64,000 nucleotides of DNA, taken from positions 4,190,501-4,254,500 of the forward strand of contig NZ_CP114786.1 of the NCBI RefSeq assembly GCF_027359675.1, given 5' to 3'. Below, piece after piece: positions 1 through 7,582 of this stretch. Source of the DNA: Roseibium sp. Sym1 (GTDB taxonomy: Bacteria; Pseudomonadota; Alphaproteobacteria; Rhizobiales; Stappiaceae). How positions within the stretch are numbered: the first letter of the stretch is position 1; each line of letters opens with the position of its first letter. Both the position numbers and the translations under genes were made by a program. The notes beneath the pieces were generated by a model. It saw only the letters and a list, made by a program, of their open reading frames with translations, was not told the DNA's origin and made no database searches.

Positions 1-182
1 CCGAACTTGGCGCTGGTCCAGTCCCAGTTTTGACCCGATGGCGGTTCCGTGGCCGGATAGTGCCGTGCCAGCGCGGCCCAGCCGGAGATGCGCGAGCTCA
101 GGAAGACGATTGCCGACCAGAGCAGGCCGAAGGCCAGGAAGAAGCCCGGGATGATCATGGCGATGAGGCCGGTTTGTGTCAT
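1..182 (-). CDS. hypothetical membrane protein, N-terminal part (runs off window)
   Basis: This minus-strand frame begins at the ATG at 182 and stays open to the window edge, giving about 60 residues. An AGGAAGG ribosome-binding site lies about nine bases upstream. Residues 6-28 form one hydrophobic segment (GLIAMIIPGFFLAFGLLWSAI) ending in an SSRISGWAAL stretch, so the protein is probably anchored in the inner membrane by an N-terminal helix. I do not recognise the family. It lies 117 bp downstream of, and on the same strand as, the MocR-type regulator. The C-terminus is outside the window, so no function is proposed. Confidence 0.6.
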   Translation of the reverse strand, partial: MTQTGLIAMIIPGFFLAFGLLWSAIVFLSSRISGWAALARHYPATEPPSGQNWDWTSAKF

Positions 183-299
183 GTCGCTTGCCTTCCTGTC
201 TGGGCAGCTGAAACTGTGCCGTAACCGGACGGTAGCCTAGCGCATCGGGGAGCGGCTTGAGAATGTGCGGGCCGAAATACCTCTTGCGGTCCGGCCGTC

Positions 300-1805
300 T
301 CACTCGAAGCTGTCGTAACAGACGCAATGGTCGAGCAGCAGATCCTGCAGGATCTTGAGCCCCTTGGCGGTTTCCATATGGGTCATGGTGTTGGTCACGC
401 CGATCCGGACCCGGTGGTAGACATTGCCGGACCGGCCGGCCTTGAATTCGTCCTCGTCGTCGATGAGCACGTTTTCCGAGGCGGCCGCCGCCTTGAAGGT
501 ACCGGAGAGCCAGGGTTCGGGCAGTTTCAGCCACAGGAAGGGCGCGTCGGGGGCCGCTTCCATCTCATAGGCGCCGAGATGCTCCTTAACGAGGACGTGG
601 CGCGCGGCGATTTCTTCCAGGATTTTCGTGCGGAATTCGTCCGCGGCTCCCGAAAGAACGAGCCGGGCGGACAATTCGGCCAGCAGAAATGCGATCCCGC
701 CGGTGAGCATCTTGTGGGCGGTATAGACCCGCTGGGCATGGGAGAGGGGGCTGGACACCCAACCGCCGCGAACACCCGCCGTCACGGATTTCGAGAGCGA
801 GCCGACATGGAAGGTCCGCTCCGGTGCCAGTGCGGCGATGGGGGTCAGTCCGGTGGTCCGCAGGGAGCCATAGACCTCGTCCTCTATGATCCACAGATTG
901 TGCTGACGGGCGACCGCCACAATCTCCTCGCGCCGTTGGGCCCCCATCATGCCTACCGTCGGGTTGTGCATGCTCGGCATCACGAACAGCAGCTTGGGGT
1001 GTTTCTGGGCGCAGACCCTGGCGAGATCCTCCGGCAGCGGTCCCTCGTCATCGCGCGCGACCTGGACCGGCCGGCGGCCGGCCAGCGCCCCGCCGCGGGC
1101 AATCGAGCTGTAGGTCAGGTTCTCGAAGGCGATCTGGTCCCCCGGGGCCGTGGTTGCGGCGATGATCGCCATGATCGCCGCCTGGGCACCGGTGGTCGGC
1201 ACGATGCTGCCTTCCGAAGGCTCCCAGCCGCCACGCGCCAGCCAGAGGCGTCCGGCGCGGCGCCAGCCGTCCGGCACGGTGCGGGTGTAGCTGGCAATGT
1301 CATGGGCCGCTTCGCGCGTAATCTCGGAGGTCAGCCGGCAGATGGCCTCGGCCTGGCCGATTTCCGGGGCGGATGTGCTGTCGAAGCGGATCGTCTCCGG
1401 CCCGGGCACGGATATCCGCGTGCCGGCGAAGGCCGTGTCCTTTGGCACCGTCATGGCGCCCTGCAGCCAGGAGGAGGCCGGCGGAACCGTGGCGCCGCCC
1501 GGCGTCCGCGAGGCGCGGTCAAGGTCCGGCTTCGGGTCTTCTTCGAGCGCGGGCTCGTATGCGCTGCCAAGCACGAACGTGCCGCGACCGACCTCGCCGC
1601 TGACGAGACCGCGCTGGCGGATCAGCGCGTAGGCACGGCCGATCGTGCCCACCGTGACACCGAGGTCGTAGGCAAGATCGCGCTGCGGCGGCAATTTCGT
1701 GCCGGCCGCAAGAGTGCCGGTGGAAATGTCCTCGCCGATGCGGTCTGCCAAGCGGATATAGAGCGGCCCCTGGCCGTCGGGTATCTGCGGGTGCCAATTT
1801 GTCAT
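300..1805 (-). CDS. MocR-type transcriptional regulator (GntR HTH fused to class I aminotransferase)
   Basis: This 501-residue protein has an N-terminal GntR winged helix-turn-helix (about residues 12-78, including KLPPQRDLAYDLGVTVGTIG) joined by a linker to a fold-type I aminotransferase domain (about 150-490). PLP-site residues are visible: Asn281 in HNPTVG, Asp309 and Tyr312 in EDEVYG, and the Schiff-base candidate Lys339 in SLSKS. Such regulators bind DNA as domain-swapped dimers and use PLP or its amino-acid adducts as signal. The gene is divergent from a DUF1127 gene, and the 100 bp between them carries ATTGTA/TACAAT half-sites, so this protein probably controls itself and the small gene. 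Its effector cannot be read from sequence. Confidence 0.9.
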   Translation of the reverse strand: MTNWHPQIPDGQGPLYIRLADRIGEDISTGTLAAGTKLPPQRDLAYDLGVTVGTIGRAYALIRQRGLVSGEVGRGTFVLGSAYEPALEEDPKPDLDRASRTPGGATVPPASSWLQGAMTVPKDTAFAGTRISVPGPETIRFDSTSAPEIGQAEAICRLTSEITREAAHDIASYTRTVPDGWRRAGRLWLARGGWEPSEGSIVPTTGAQAAIMAIIAATTAPGDQIAFENLTYSSIARGGALAGRRPVQVARDDEGPLPEDLARVCAQKHPKLLFVMPSMHNPTVGMMGAQRREEIVAVARQHNLWIIEDEVYGSLRTTGLTPIAALAPERTFHVGSLSKSVTAGVRGGWVSSPLSHAQRVYTAHKMLTGGIAFLLAELSARLVLSGAADEFRTKILEEIAARHVLVKEHLGAYEMEAAPDAPFLWLKLPEPWLSGTFKAAAASENVLIDDEDEFKAGRSGNVYHRVRIGVTNTMTHMETAKGLKILQDLLLDHCVCYDSFE

Positions 1806-1851
1806 GGTGACAATTTAGTATATTGCATCTCCGAATGAGTCAATTCATATG

Positions 1852-1891
1852 ATTGTAACGCTACAATTTTCCAAATTGAGCATATTGTAAC
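1852..1891. promoter_or_regulatory. candidate MocR operator: ATTGTA half-sites
   Basis: Between the divergent MocR and DUF1127 genes, positions 1852-1867 read ATTGTAACGCTACAAT, an inverted repeat with 6-base arms. A third half-site ATTGTAAC at 1884-1891 repeats the left arm 32 bp downstream, about three helical turns away. MocR proteins typically bind a mix of direct and inverted half-sites in such regions. The repeats are seen; their recognition by this regulator is inferred. Confidence 0.5.
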
Positions 1892-1908
1892 CCTTGAAAG
1901 GAAGGAAA

Positions 1909-2148
1909 ATGAGTTCAATCGAAACAATAACGGCACGCCCGGTCGCAAGGCTGCGCCCCGGCCAGTCGCTCCTGAAGTTGCTGCTGGCTCAACTGCTCAA
2001 GTGGCGTCAGGCCCACCGGACCCGATTGCATCTGCTCGAATTGAGCGACCATGAACTGGAAGATCTTGGTCTTAGCCGGGCCGCCGCCCATGAAGAAGCC
2101 ATGCGTCCGTTCTGGGACACGAGTGTCCTGAAAAAGGGCCGCTCTTGA
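1909..2148 (+). CDS. DUF1127 domain-containing small protein
   Basis: This 79-residue basic protein carries the DUF1127 signature in its C-terminal half (LLELSDHELEDLGLSRAAAHEEAMRPFW). I chose the ATG at 1909 because GGAAGG lies directly upstream; an in-frame TTG at 1894 has no such site. DUF1127 proteins are common in alphaproteobacteria, and some are reported to bind RNA and affect growth and phosphate or stress physiology. The gene is divergent from the MocR-type regulator and is followed by a strong intrinsic terminator, so it is a single-gene transcript. Confidence 0.85.
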   Translation: MSSIETITARPVARLRPGQSLLKLLLAQLLKWRQAHRTRLHLLELSDHELEDLGLSRAAAHEEAMRPFWDTSVLKKGRS

Positions 2149-2278
2149 TGCGGGTCGCCTGAACCGGGGTCTGTCGGAAACCGGATGCCGGGACACTGAC
2201 CCGTCATCGGTCCGGTTTCCCGCAGATCCCGGCCTAATTCTCCTTACAACGGCCCGCTTCCCCTGGCGGGTCCTTGCC

Positions 2279-2319
2279 GATGCCGGACACGGTGCAGCCC
2301 GTGTCCGGCATCTTTTTTT
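2279..2319 (+). terminator. intrinsic terminator of the DUF1127 gene
   Basis: A perfect 14-bp inverted repeat (GATGCCGGACACGG at 2279-2292 and its complement at 2299-2312) with a 6-nt loop is followed by seven T residues. It lies 130 bp beyond the stop codon. Confidence 0.9.
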
Positions 2320-2323
2320 CACA

Positions 2324-2375
2324 TCAGACAGCGCCGGTATATTCGCCGCGCGCCGACCATTTCCTGGAAATGCGG
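2324..2375 (-). pseudogene. remnant copy of the 3' end of the neighbouring peroxiredoxin-like gene
   Basis: Positions 2324-2375 match the last codons of the peroxiredoxin-like gene at 3021-3108 with few substitutions, including the TCA that is its reverse-strand stop. The copy lacks about 33 bp (around 3053-3085). The missing piece in the intact gene is bounded by short GCGCGCCG direct repeats, as expected of a slippage deletion. No start or longer frame remains, so this is a gene fragment between the terminator and the VOC gene. Confidence 0.65.
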
Positions 2376-2431
2376 CCGAGATCGGATCTCGTCGGTCCAA
2401 ACGGTCATGGCCGCCTTTCCCGGCATTTTAT

Positions 2432-2800
2432 CTACGACGTCAGATGGATATTGAACTTGTTGCCATCCGGATCGCGGAAATAACCGCCGTAGAAGTTGCG
2501 TCCACGCGGTCCGGGCGAGCCTTCATCGGTGGCGCCGAGGCGCAATGCGAGAGCGTGTATTGCGTCAACCTGCGAGCGCTCCTTCGCTGCAAGCGCTATC
2601 ATTGTGCCGTTCCCGAAGGTTGCGACTTCGCCATCGAATGGACGCGTCACGACTATCATGGGTGAGTTTTCCCCGAAGACATAGCCGATCATGGTGTCCA
2701 GGCTGTAGGCGCGCGCGCCGTTCAGAGCTCCGAACAGCGCATCGAAAAATGAGGCAGCCGCGGTCAGGTCGTTCGACCCGATGGTGATGTAACCGATCAT
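2432..2800 (-). CDS. VOC family (glyoxalase/bleomycin-resistance-like) protein
   Basis: This 122-residue protein starts MIGYITIGSNDLTAAASFFDALF, a typical first beta-strand and helix of the vicinal-oxygen-chelate fold, and ends in the usual second-module motif FRDPDGNKFNIHL. I chose the ATG at 2800 because it gives the family start; the frame extends 29 codons further upstream without a sensible ribosome-binding site. VOC proteins bind a divalent metal and act on small molecules or confer resistance. The substrate cannot be inferred. The next gene upstream on this strand is the peroxiredoxin-like gene. Confidence 0.85.
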   Translation of the reverse strand: MIGYITIGSNDLTAAASFFDALFGALNGARAYSLDTMIGYVFGENSPMIVVTRPFDGEVATFGNGTMIALAAKERSQVDAIHALALRLGATDEGSPGPRGRNFYGGYFRDPDGNKFNIHLTS

Positions 2801-3020
2801 TGGATTGTTTCTCTTGCATGAGCATAAACGCGCCTCCGGGGGGAGGCGTTGTTCAGATCTTTCAGAAGATCTTTCGGGGTGGCTCAAGCAATCATGTCTT
2901 TGAGGTAACCGAACCAGGCCCTCGGGTCAATCCGCCGACCGCTCAAGTCAAAAGTGACTGCACCACCATCATTGATCGATCGAAGTTGCCGCGCGATGCA
3001 CGAATGGCATCGGATCCGAC

Positions 3021-3557
3021 TCAAACCGCGCCGGTGTACTCGCCGCGCGCCGGATAGTCGTTCTTCTGCACGAAATCGAGCGCGCCGACCATTTCCTGGA
3101 AATGCGGGCGCACGAACGGCATCGTCTGGACGGATGCGAAATAGAGCGTGCCATCCGGCCTGACCAGGAACACGCCCGGCTCGGAAAACAGCGCCGGTTC
3201 CTCGATGCCGATCGAGGTGGTGCCGCGGCTCGTGGAGATGAAGAGACCCCACTCCCGCGCGACGCCCAGCGGAAGGCCATGGCCGAAGCGCAGGTCCGGG
3301 TAGCCGACCTTGTCCGCCATTTGCCGGGCGCGGTCCTCGCCATCGGACGAAATCGCGATCGTCTTGACACCCTTCCCGGCGAAGTCCGGGGTCAGGCGGC
3401 CAAGTTCCTTCAGATAGGTGGCGCAGATCGGGCAGTGCAGGCCGCGATAGAACACGACAAGCGTCGCGAATCCGGCGCCGTCTGCGGCAAGATCGAATGA
3501 TCCGTGGTCGAGCGTATCGACGCTGAGATCTGGAACCGGCTGGCGTGGAACAAGCAT
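3021..3557 (-). CDS. peroxiredoxin-like (AhpC/TSA fold) protein
   Basis: This 178-residue thioredoxin-fold protein has the motif GLHCPICATYL with Cys42 and Cys45 at the position of the peroxidatic cysteine, followed by KTIAISSDG and a VFLVRPDGTLYF strand as in AhpC/TSA proteins. The CxxC arrangement is that of the peroxiredoxin-like subfamily of alphaproteobacteria rather than classic 2-Cys AhpC. It is predicted to be a cytoplasmic thiol peroxidase or reductase. It is divergent from an AraC-type regulator starting at 3668, which probably controls it. A truncated copy of its 3' end lies at 2324-2375. Confidence 0.87.
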   Translation of the reverse strand: MLVPRQPVPDLSVDTLDHGSFDLAADGAGFATLVVFYRGLHCPICATYLKELGRLTPDFAGKGVKTIAISSDGEDRARQMADKVGYPDLRFGHGLPLGVAREWGLFISTSRGTTSIGIEEPALFSEPGVFLVRPDGTLYFASVQTMPFVRPHFQEMVGALDFVQKNDYPARGEYTGAV

Positions 3558-3667
3558 GATTTACCTCATTTCATTGGAGCAAGGGATTCTTTTCCCTTGC
3601 GGATGTCCTTAAGTTAGTGAACGCTTGTGACAGAAACATTCTAAAAAGATGATCTGGAGTACGGAAA

Positions 3668-4471
3668 ATGCCGGTTGCCTATCGCACATCCTTCAATGGC
3701 AGGCTCGACCGGCTGTCCTCGCTGATCGACCGGCTGCGGGTCAATGTTTCCAATGCCCCGGTGGGAGGCAAGGACGGGAAGGAAGCCAACCTGAGGATCT
3801 ACCAGGCGGAAGACGGCAGTTTGCGCCTGGTATTCTGTCCCTCCCGGGAGGACGGGATCCGTGACTGCGACGGCATGGGGCCGGAGGCGGCGGAAACCAC
3901 GCTGGTTGGCGCCCGGATCACGATCACGGGCATCGGCAGGCAGCTGATCAATGCCCTGCCGGATTGCATCTCCGTTCCGCTTGCCGAGGAACCCTACCTG
4001 AACGCCGTCGTCACTCCCCTGATCGAGGAGGTGACGCAGCCCCGTTGCGGCGGGCAGGCGGCGTTTCAGCGCCTGTGCGAGGTGGTGGTGATCCGGCTAC
4101 TGCGCCACGCCATGGAGGAGGGCAAGGCGGATACCGGGCTCCTGAACGGGCTCGCCCATCCGCGTATCGCCGCCGCGCTGGTGGCGATCCACGAGGCGCC
4201 GGGCGAGCAATGGACGCTGGAAAAACTGGCGACAACTGCCGGCATGTCGCGGACCCAGTTCGCCGTGACCTTCAAGGAACTCGTCGGCACGACGCCGATG
4301 GGCTACCTGTCGGGCTGGCGGCTGGACATTGCCCGGGCGGAACTGGAGGCCGGGCGGCAGGTGAAGGCGGTCGCAACCTTGTGCGGCTTCTCCAGCCCGG
4401 CGGCGTTTTCCCGGGCCTTCGCCCGGCGTTTCGGCCATTCGCCGAAGAAACGGCCGGTGGAGGCTGCGTAA
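3668..4471 (+). CDS. AraC family transcriptional regulator
   Basis: This 267-residue protein has an N-terminal cupin-like sensor region of the AraC-binding type (residues about 1-160) and a C-terminal pair of helix-turn-helix motifs (about 175-262: LEKLATTAGMSRTQFAVTF, then VATLCGFSSPAAFSRAFARR and FGHSPKK). It is divergent from the peroxiredoxin-like gene, with 110 bp between starts. Cupin-type AraC regulators next to reductases or peroxidases usually activate that neighbour in response to a small electrophile or oxidant; here that is inference from position. Confidence 0.9.
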   Translation: MPVAYRTSFNGRLDRLSSLIDRLRVNVSNAPVGGKDGKEANLRIYQAEDGSLRLVFCPSREDGIRDCDGMGPEAAETTLVGARITITGIGRQLINALPDCISVPLAEEPYLNAVVTPLIEEVTQPRCGGQAAFQRLCEVVVIRLLRHAMEEGKADTGLLNGLAHPRIAAALVAIHEAPGEQWTLEKLATTAGMSRTQFAVTFKELVGTTPMGYLSGWRLDIARAELEAGRQVKAVATLCGFSSPAAFSRAFARRFGHSPKKRPVEAA

Positions 4472-4596
4472 AGAGACGGAAGCTTTCAGGCTTCCCTCCT
4501 CGTCATGCCATGGCTTGACCCGCTGCTGTCCGGATAAGCAGGAGCCTCTTCGCGCAAACAAGCTTCGCCGCTTGTTCCGGTCTCCCCCCTAGTGGG

Positions 4597-4786
4597 GCAG
4601 GGCAATCGCACTTGACCAATATCCTGTCCGCAGTCACCAAATTTACCTCTCCCACTGGGAGAGGTCGGACCGAAGGTCCGGGTGAGGGGGCAGACGTTTC
4701 TGCAGGTCTCAGGCGTTTGTTCCCTCACCCCAACCCTCTCCCGCCGGGAGAGGGAGCCATGCTCTGCCAAATGCGATTGCCCTGCC
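4597..4786. repeat. MITE-like element with terminal inverted repeats, copy 1 (190 bp)
   Basis: The ends form an imperfect 18-bp terminal inverted repeat: GCAGGGCAATCGCACTTG at 4597-4614 and the complement of GCAGGGCAATCGCATTTG at 4768-4785. Inside are hairpins of the form CTCTCCC-n-GGGAGAG and GGACCGAAGGTCC. A shorter copy with the same ends is at 11123-11222. There is no transposase frame, so the element would be non-autonomous. Confidence 0.7.
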
Positions 4787-5060
4787 TTGCGGGAAATGTC
4801 TCCGTCAGGAGACCGAGGGGGGTGTTAACCTATCGAAATCATTCGGCGTCTCCGAATTGGTGGCGACCGTTTCACCTCCCTCTGTCCGGTCCCCGGACAT
4901 CTCCCCCGCAAGGGGGGAGACGGCAACAAGCGGCATGTCTGTTTCAAGTCAGACAGGCCGTTCAGCGCAAATAGACAAGTCGTTTCAGCATTTTGCTGAA
5001 AACATGGTCGCTTAACCGGACACCAGTGGGCTTGACCATCGCATCCATGCCGTTTCGTCT
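4787..5060. repeat. palindromic intergenic repeat, second family, copy 1
   Basis: This stretch abuts the MITE-like element and contains two facing GC-rich blocks (around 4787-4825 and 4872-4925) that are imperfect reverse complements, built on GACATCTCCCCC and CCTCTGTC. A tail follows with AACAAGCGGC and GCTTAACCGGACACC (near 5012-5026). The same blocks in the same order occur at 32615-32830. From the AraC stop (4471) to the DUF2164 gene (5161) I see no gene, only these repeats and unassigned sequence at 4472-4596 and 5061-5160. Confidence 0.6.
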
Positions 5061-5160
5061 CCAACCAAAGGCAGTGCTGCTGGAACGGTCACGGCATGGA
5101 TTGCCGGATCACGTCCGGCAATGACGAACGGAAGGGGGAGGCCGGGCGTTTCGGCAACCC

Positions 5161-5412
5161 CTATCGGGTTTCCACCGGTCGCTCGAGGGCGTAGAGCTCG
5201 TCATTGAGGTCGTCCGCCTTGCGGGCGAACAGCGCCTGGGCGTCCTTCAGTCCGAGATTGTAGAAATGGGCCCCGAGGGTCGGGGTCAGGAAATCCATCA
5301 GCATTTCGGCGTCCATATTGCCGATGTCGATGTCCAGGTCCGCGTCCATATAACGCTTGATCTGTGCGGCGAGGCGGGTCCTGGTGTCCTTGTCGAGTTC
5401 AAGCTCAGCCAT
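5161..5412 (-). CDS. DUF2164 domain-containing protein
   Basis: This 83-residue acidic protein matches the DUF2164 pattern (RLAAQIKRYMDADLDIDIGN, then LMDFLTPTLGAHFYNLGLKDAQ). The ATG at 5412 has AGGAGG six bases upstream, so I prefer it to the in-frame start at 5439. It follows purQ by 23 bp on the same strand and is probably its co-transcribed last gene. The function of DUF2164 is unknown. Confidence 0.85.
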   Translation of the reverse strand: MAELELDKDTRTRLAAQIKRYMDADLDIDIGNMDAEMLMDFLTPTLGAHFYNLGLKDAQALFARKADDLNDELYALERPVETR

Positions 5413-5435
5413 GTCCGCCTCCTTGCCCAGGCCCC

Positions 5436-6101
5436 TCAAGCCGCGTCGAGCAGGCTTTCGAACAGGGTTCGTCCATCCAGGCCGCCCTGCAGCGGTTCAA
5501 CCAGGTTTTCCGGGTGCGGCATCATGCCGAGCACGTTGCCGCTTGCATTGGTGATACCGGCAATGTCGTTGATCGAGCCGTTCGGATTGGTGCCGTTGGC
5601 ATAGCGGAACACCACCTGGCCATTGTCCTCGATCCGTTTCAGCGTCACCTCGTCGGCGAAGTAGTTGCCGTCGTGATGGGCGACCGGGCAGCGCCACACC
5701 TGGCCCTTCTCGAATTTGGAGGAGAACCGGGTCGCGGTGTTGACCGTCTCCATCATCACTTCCTTGCAGACGAAATGAAGGTCCGCGTTGCGCATCAGCG
5801 CACCGGGCAGGAGACCGGCTTCCGTCAGGATCTGGAATCCGTTGCACACGCCCAGGACGGAGACGCCGCTGTCGGCCTTGGCGACGAGGTCCTTCAGGAT
5901 CGGCGAGCGGGCGGCAATGGCACCGGAGCGCAGGTAGTCGCCATAGGAAAAGCCGCCGGGCACCACCACAAGGTCGACATCGGGCAGGGTGCTTTCCGTG
6001 TGCCAGACGCTTTGCGGCCTCGTGCCGGTGATCAGTTCCAGCGCATGGAACATGTCGCGGTCGCGGTTGGAACCTGGGAAAACGATGACGGCGGTTTTCA
6101 T
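5436..6101 (-). CDS. purQ: phosphoribosylformylglycinamidine synthase subunit PurQ
   Basis: PurQ is the class I glutamine amidotransferase subunit that supplies ammonia to PurL for the FGAR to FGAM step of purine synthesis. This 221-residue protein has the full triad: Cys86 in GVCNGF, and His196 and Glu198 in MMPHPENL, plus the oxyanion strand [16 protein letters not shown]. It follows purS and a 35-residue membrane protein in the same operon. The partner subunit PurL, often next in related genomes, is not found downstream here; DUF2164 and repeats follow instead. Confidence 0.97.
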   Translation of the reverse strand: MKTAVIVFPGSNRDRDMFHALELITGTRPQSVWHTESTLPDVDLVVVPGGFSYGDYLRSGAIAARSPILKDLVAKADSGVSVLGVCNGFQILTEAGLLPGALMRNADLHFVCKEVMMETVNTATRFSSKFEKGQVWRCPVAHHDGNYFADEVTLKRIEDNGQVVFRYANGTNPNGSINDIAGITNASGNVLGMMPHPENLVEPLQGGLDGRTLFESLLDAA

Positions 6102-6119
6102 GTCGGTCGATCCGGTAGT

Positions 6120-6227
6120 CTAGAGCAGGACGAGGACGGCAATCGCGGCCGCGAATGCGGGCAGCAGGATGAAGACGGCGGCCTTGATCGCCAGAAAGGT
6201 GATCGCCTTGCGGGCATCTTCATCCAT
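6120..6227 (-). CDS. 35-residue membrane protein between purS and purQ
   Basis: This short frame encodes MDEDARKAITFLAIKAAV followed by FILLPAFAAAIAVLVLL: a charged amphipathic head and one transmembrane helix. It starts nine bases after the purS stop and ends 18 bp before the purQ start, so it is inside the operon. From memory, small single-helix proteins at this exact place are conserved in many Hyphomicrobiales and are annotated as associated with phosphoribosylformylglycinamidine synthase. Its role is unknown; tethering the FGAM synthase complex to the membrane is one possibility. Confidence 0.8.
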   Translation of the reverse strand: MDEDARKAITFLAIKAAVFILLPAFAAAIAVLVLL

Positions 6228-6236
6228 GACGCCGCC

Positions 6237-6476
6237 TCAGGCGATCTCGATGGCGTAATTCTCGATGACGGTGTTGGCGAGCAGCTTTTCGCACATCTGC
6301 TCGAGCTCCGCCTGGGCGGCTGCCTTGTCGGAACCTGTCAGCTCGACGTCGAACACCTTGCCCTGGCGGACGGAGCCGACATCGCCGAAGCCGAGGCCGC
6401 CAAGCGCGCCTTCAATGGCTTTTCCCTGAGGATCGAGCACACCGTTTTTCAAGGTGACGATCACACGTGCTTTCAT
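6237..6476 (-). CDS. purS: phosphoribosylformylglycinamidine synthase subunit PurS
   Basis: PurS is the small dimeric bridge of the three-part FGAM synthase (PurS-PurQ-PurL). The 79-residue product begins MKARVIVTLKNGVLDPQGKAI and contains GLGFGDVGSVRQGKVFDVEL, both characteristic of the family, at the usual length of about 80 residues. I chose the ATG at 6476; the open frame extends 14 codons upstream but loses the family start. It is the first gene of a purS-small membrane protein-purQ-DUF2164 transcript. Confidence 0.96.
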   Translation of the reverse strand: MKARVIVTLKNGVLDPQGKAIEGALGGLGFGDVGSVRQGKVFDVELTGSDKAAAQAELEQMCEKLLANTVIENYAIEIA

Positions 6477-6522
6477 GATTGGGGTCCCCGAGAGTGACTG
6501 CAGATTCTGTTTAAACAAACAG

Positions 6523-6554
6523 TTTGGGGCTCCCCATACACGAGGAGCCCCAAA
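6523..6554 (-). terminator. hairpin terminator of the lipoprotein gene
   Basis: A perfect 11-bp stem (TTTGGGGCTCC at 6523-6533 and its complement at 6544-6554) with a 10-nt loop lies 33 bp after the lipoprotein stop on the minus strand and about 47 bp upstream of purS. The U-tract is weak. Confidence 0.7.
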
Positions 6555-6586
6555 TGCGAAAGTGCTATGACCGGAAAAGCCGGAAA

Positions 6587-7126
6587 TTACGGCACGCGGC
6601 GGACCGTTGTCTGCTTGAGGAAACGTCTGAGATTTGCCTTTGCGGTGGCGCGGTTCTTCGCGAAAGAGGCAACTGCACTGCCACGGTTGTTCTGAACGAT
6701 GATGCGGGCGGCGGCGTGGTCGTAGCCGCTGCGTGTCTTGAACCGCGCGCTCATGTCGAACCCGGAATAGGTTTTTGTGACCACACGGCGCTCGGTCTTG
6801 AACCGGACTTGGCCTTTTGCCGCGACATTGATCACATTGCCGACCGCATTCATGAGTTCGGCTGAAAAGACGTCATCGCGAATGGCGGTTTCAACGTCGC
6901 CACGCACCTTGACCGGACCGACCAATACGACTTGCGGCGACTTGCAGACGGACGGCAGGCAGACATAGATGGTCTTGTTGCCGCTTTTCTCGCTGACCCA
7001 TCCCTTGGGAGAAAAGCCGGTAGAAATGCTGCCCGGCTTGAGGCCGCTGGTCTGGCAGGCCGCCAGAAGGCCGCAGACGACGACAATTGCGGCAGCTTTA
7101 AATACGGATTTGAATTGATAAGACAT
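6587..7126 (-). CDS. hypothetical lipoprotein
   Basis: This 179-residue protein has a lipoprotein signal peptide with lipobox LLAAC, Cys24 being the predicted lipidation site. The mature part contains KTIYVCLPSVCKSPQVVLVGP, a region with two cysteines that could form a disulfide, and a basic C-terminus (RATAKANLRRFLKQTTVRRVP). I do not recognise the family. It is predicted to sit at the outer membrane facing the periplasm. It lies between purS and a toxin/antitoxin-like operon, has its own terminator, and looks monocistronic. Confidence 0.8.
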   Translation of the reverse strand: MSYQFKSVFKAAAIVVVCGLLAACQTSGLKPGSISTGFSPKGWVSEKSGNKTIYVCLPSVCKSPQVVLVGPVKVRGDVETAIRDDVFSAELMNAVGNVINVAAKGQVRFKTERRVVTKTYSGFDMSARFKTRSGYDHAAARIIVQNNRGSAVASFAKNRATAKANLRRFLKQTTVRRVP

Positions 7127-7297
7127 GAGGCCCCCGTGAACAAACAGGAGGTGTCTTATCAGTAATTTTTACATACGCAATTGTGACGTAGCGGCGGGTT
7201 TCGAAGAATGCCGGCCGGCTGTGTCTTTGCGGCATCAGCGTCGGGCCGCAACCGGCAGGTTGCTGGAACAGCTTCAAGAGCCATGTCGGTTCGCGCC

Positions 7298-7582
7298 TCA
7301 GGGAAAGACAATCCGCAAGGCGGCGGCTCCCAGAAGCAGCACATATCCGACAAGCAGGCAGACCTGATCCCGTTGGCGCCAGCCTTCGACATTCTCCTTG
7401 TGCTTGTCGGACAGTATCTTGCGCGTGCGGGCCCGGAAGTCGCTGTCGTCCTCCGCCTCTTTCTCCGCCTGCCGGACCTGGTGGAGCTTGCGTTTTCGCG
7501 TATTGAGGTCCCAGACGGGGACCGCGAGGATCGCGATCCCGGAAAATGTCGCCAGGTTGAGCCACCAGTGAAACGAAAGCAT
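7298..7582 (-). CDS. small two-helix membrane protein, coupled to the XRE gene
   Basis: This 94-residue protein has an N-terminal hydrophobic helix (about residues 5-25), a highly charged middle (LNTRKRKLHQVRQAEKEAEDD and onward), and a C-terminal helix (about 73-93, LLVGYVLLLGAAALRIVF). Its ATG at 7582 overlaps the stop of the preceding XRE gene as TGATG, which implies translational coupling, so it is the third gene of that operon. I do not recognise the family. Hypotheses include an accessory or membrane-targeted component of the toxin/antitoxin-like module. Confidence 0.7.
   Translation of the reverse strand: MLSFHWWLNLATFSGIAILAVPVWDLNTRKRKLHQVRQAEKEAEDDSDFRARTRKILSDKHKENVEGWRQRDQVCLLVGYVLLLGAAALRIVFP

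Noticed and set aside
327..1838. Long open frame (503 codons) on the plus strand opposite the MocR regulator
   Set aside because: It lies entirely antisense to a well-supported gene, has an Arg/Gly/His-rich product with no family features, and is a typical GC-rich shadow frame.
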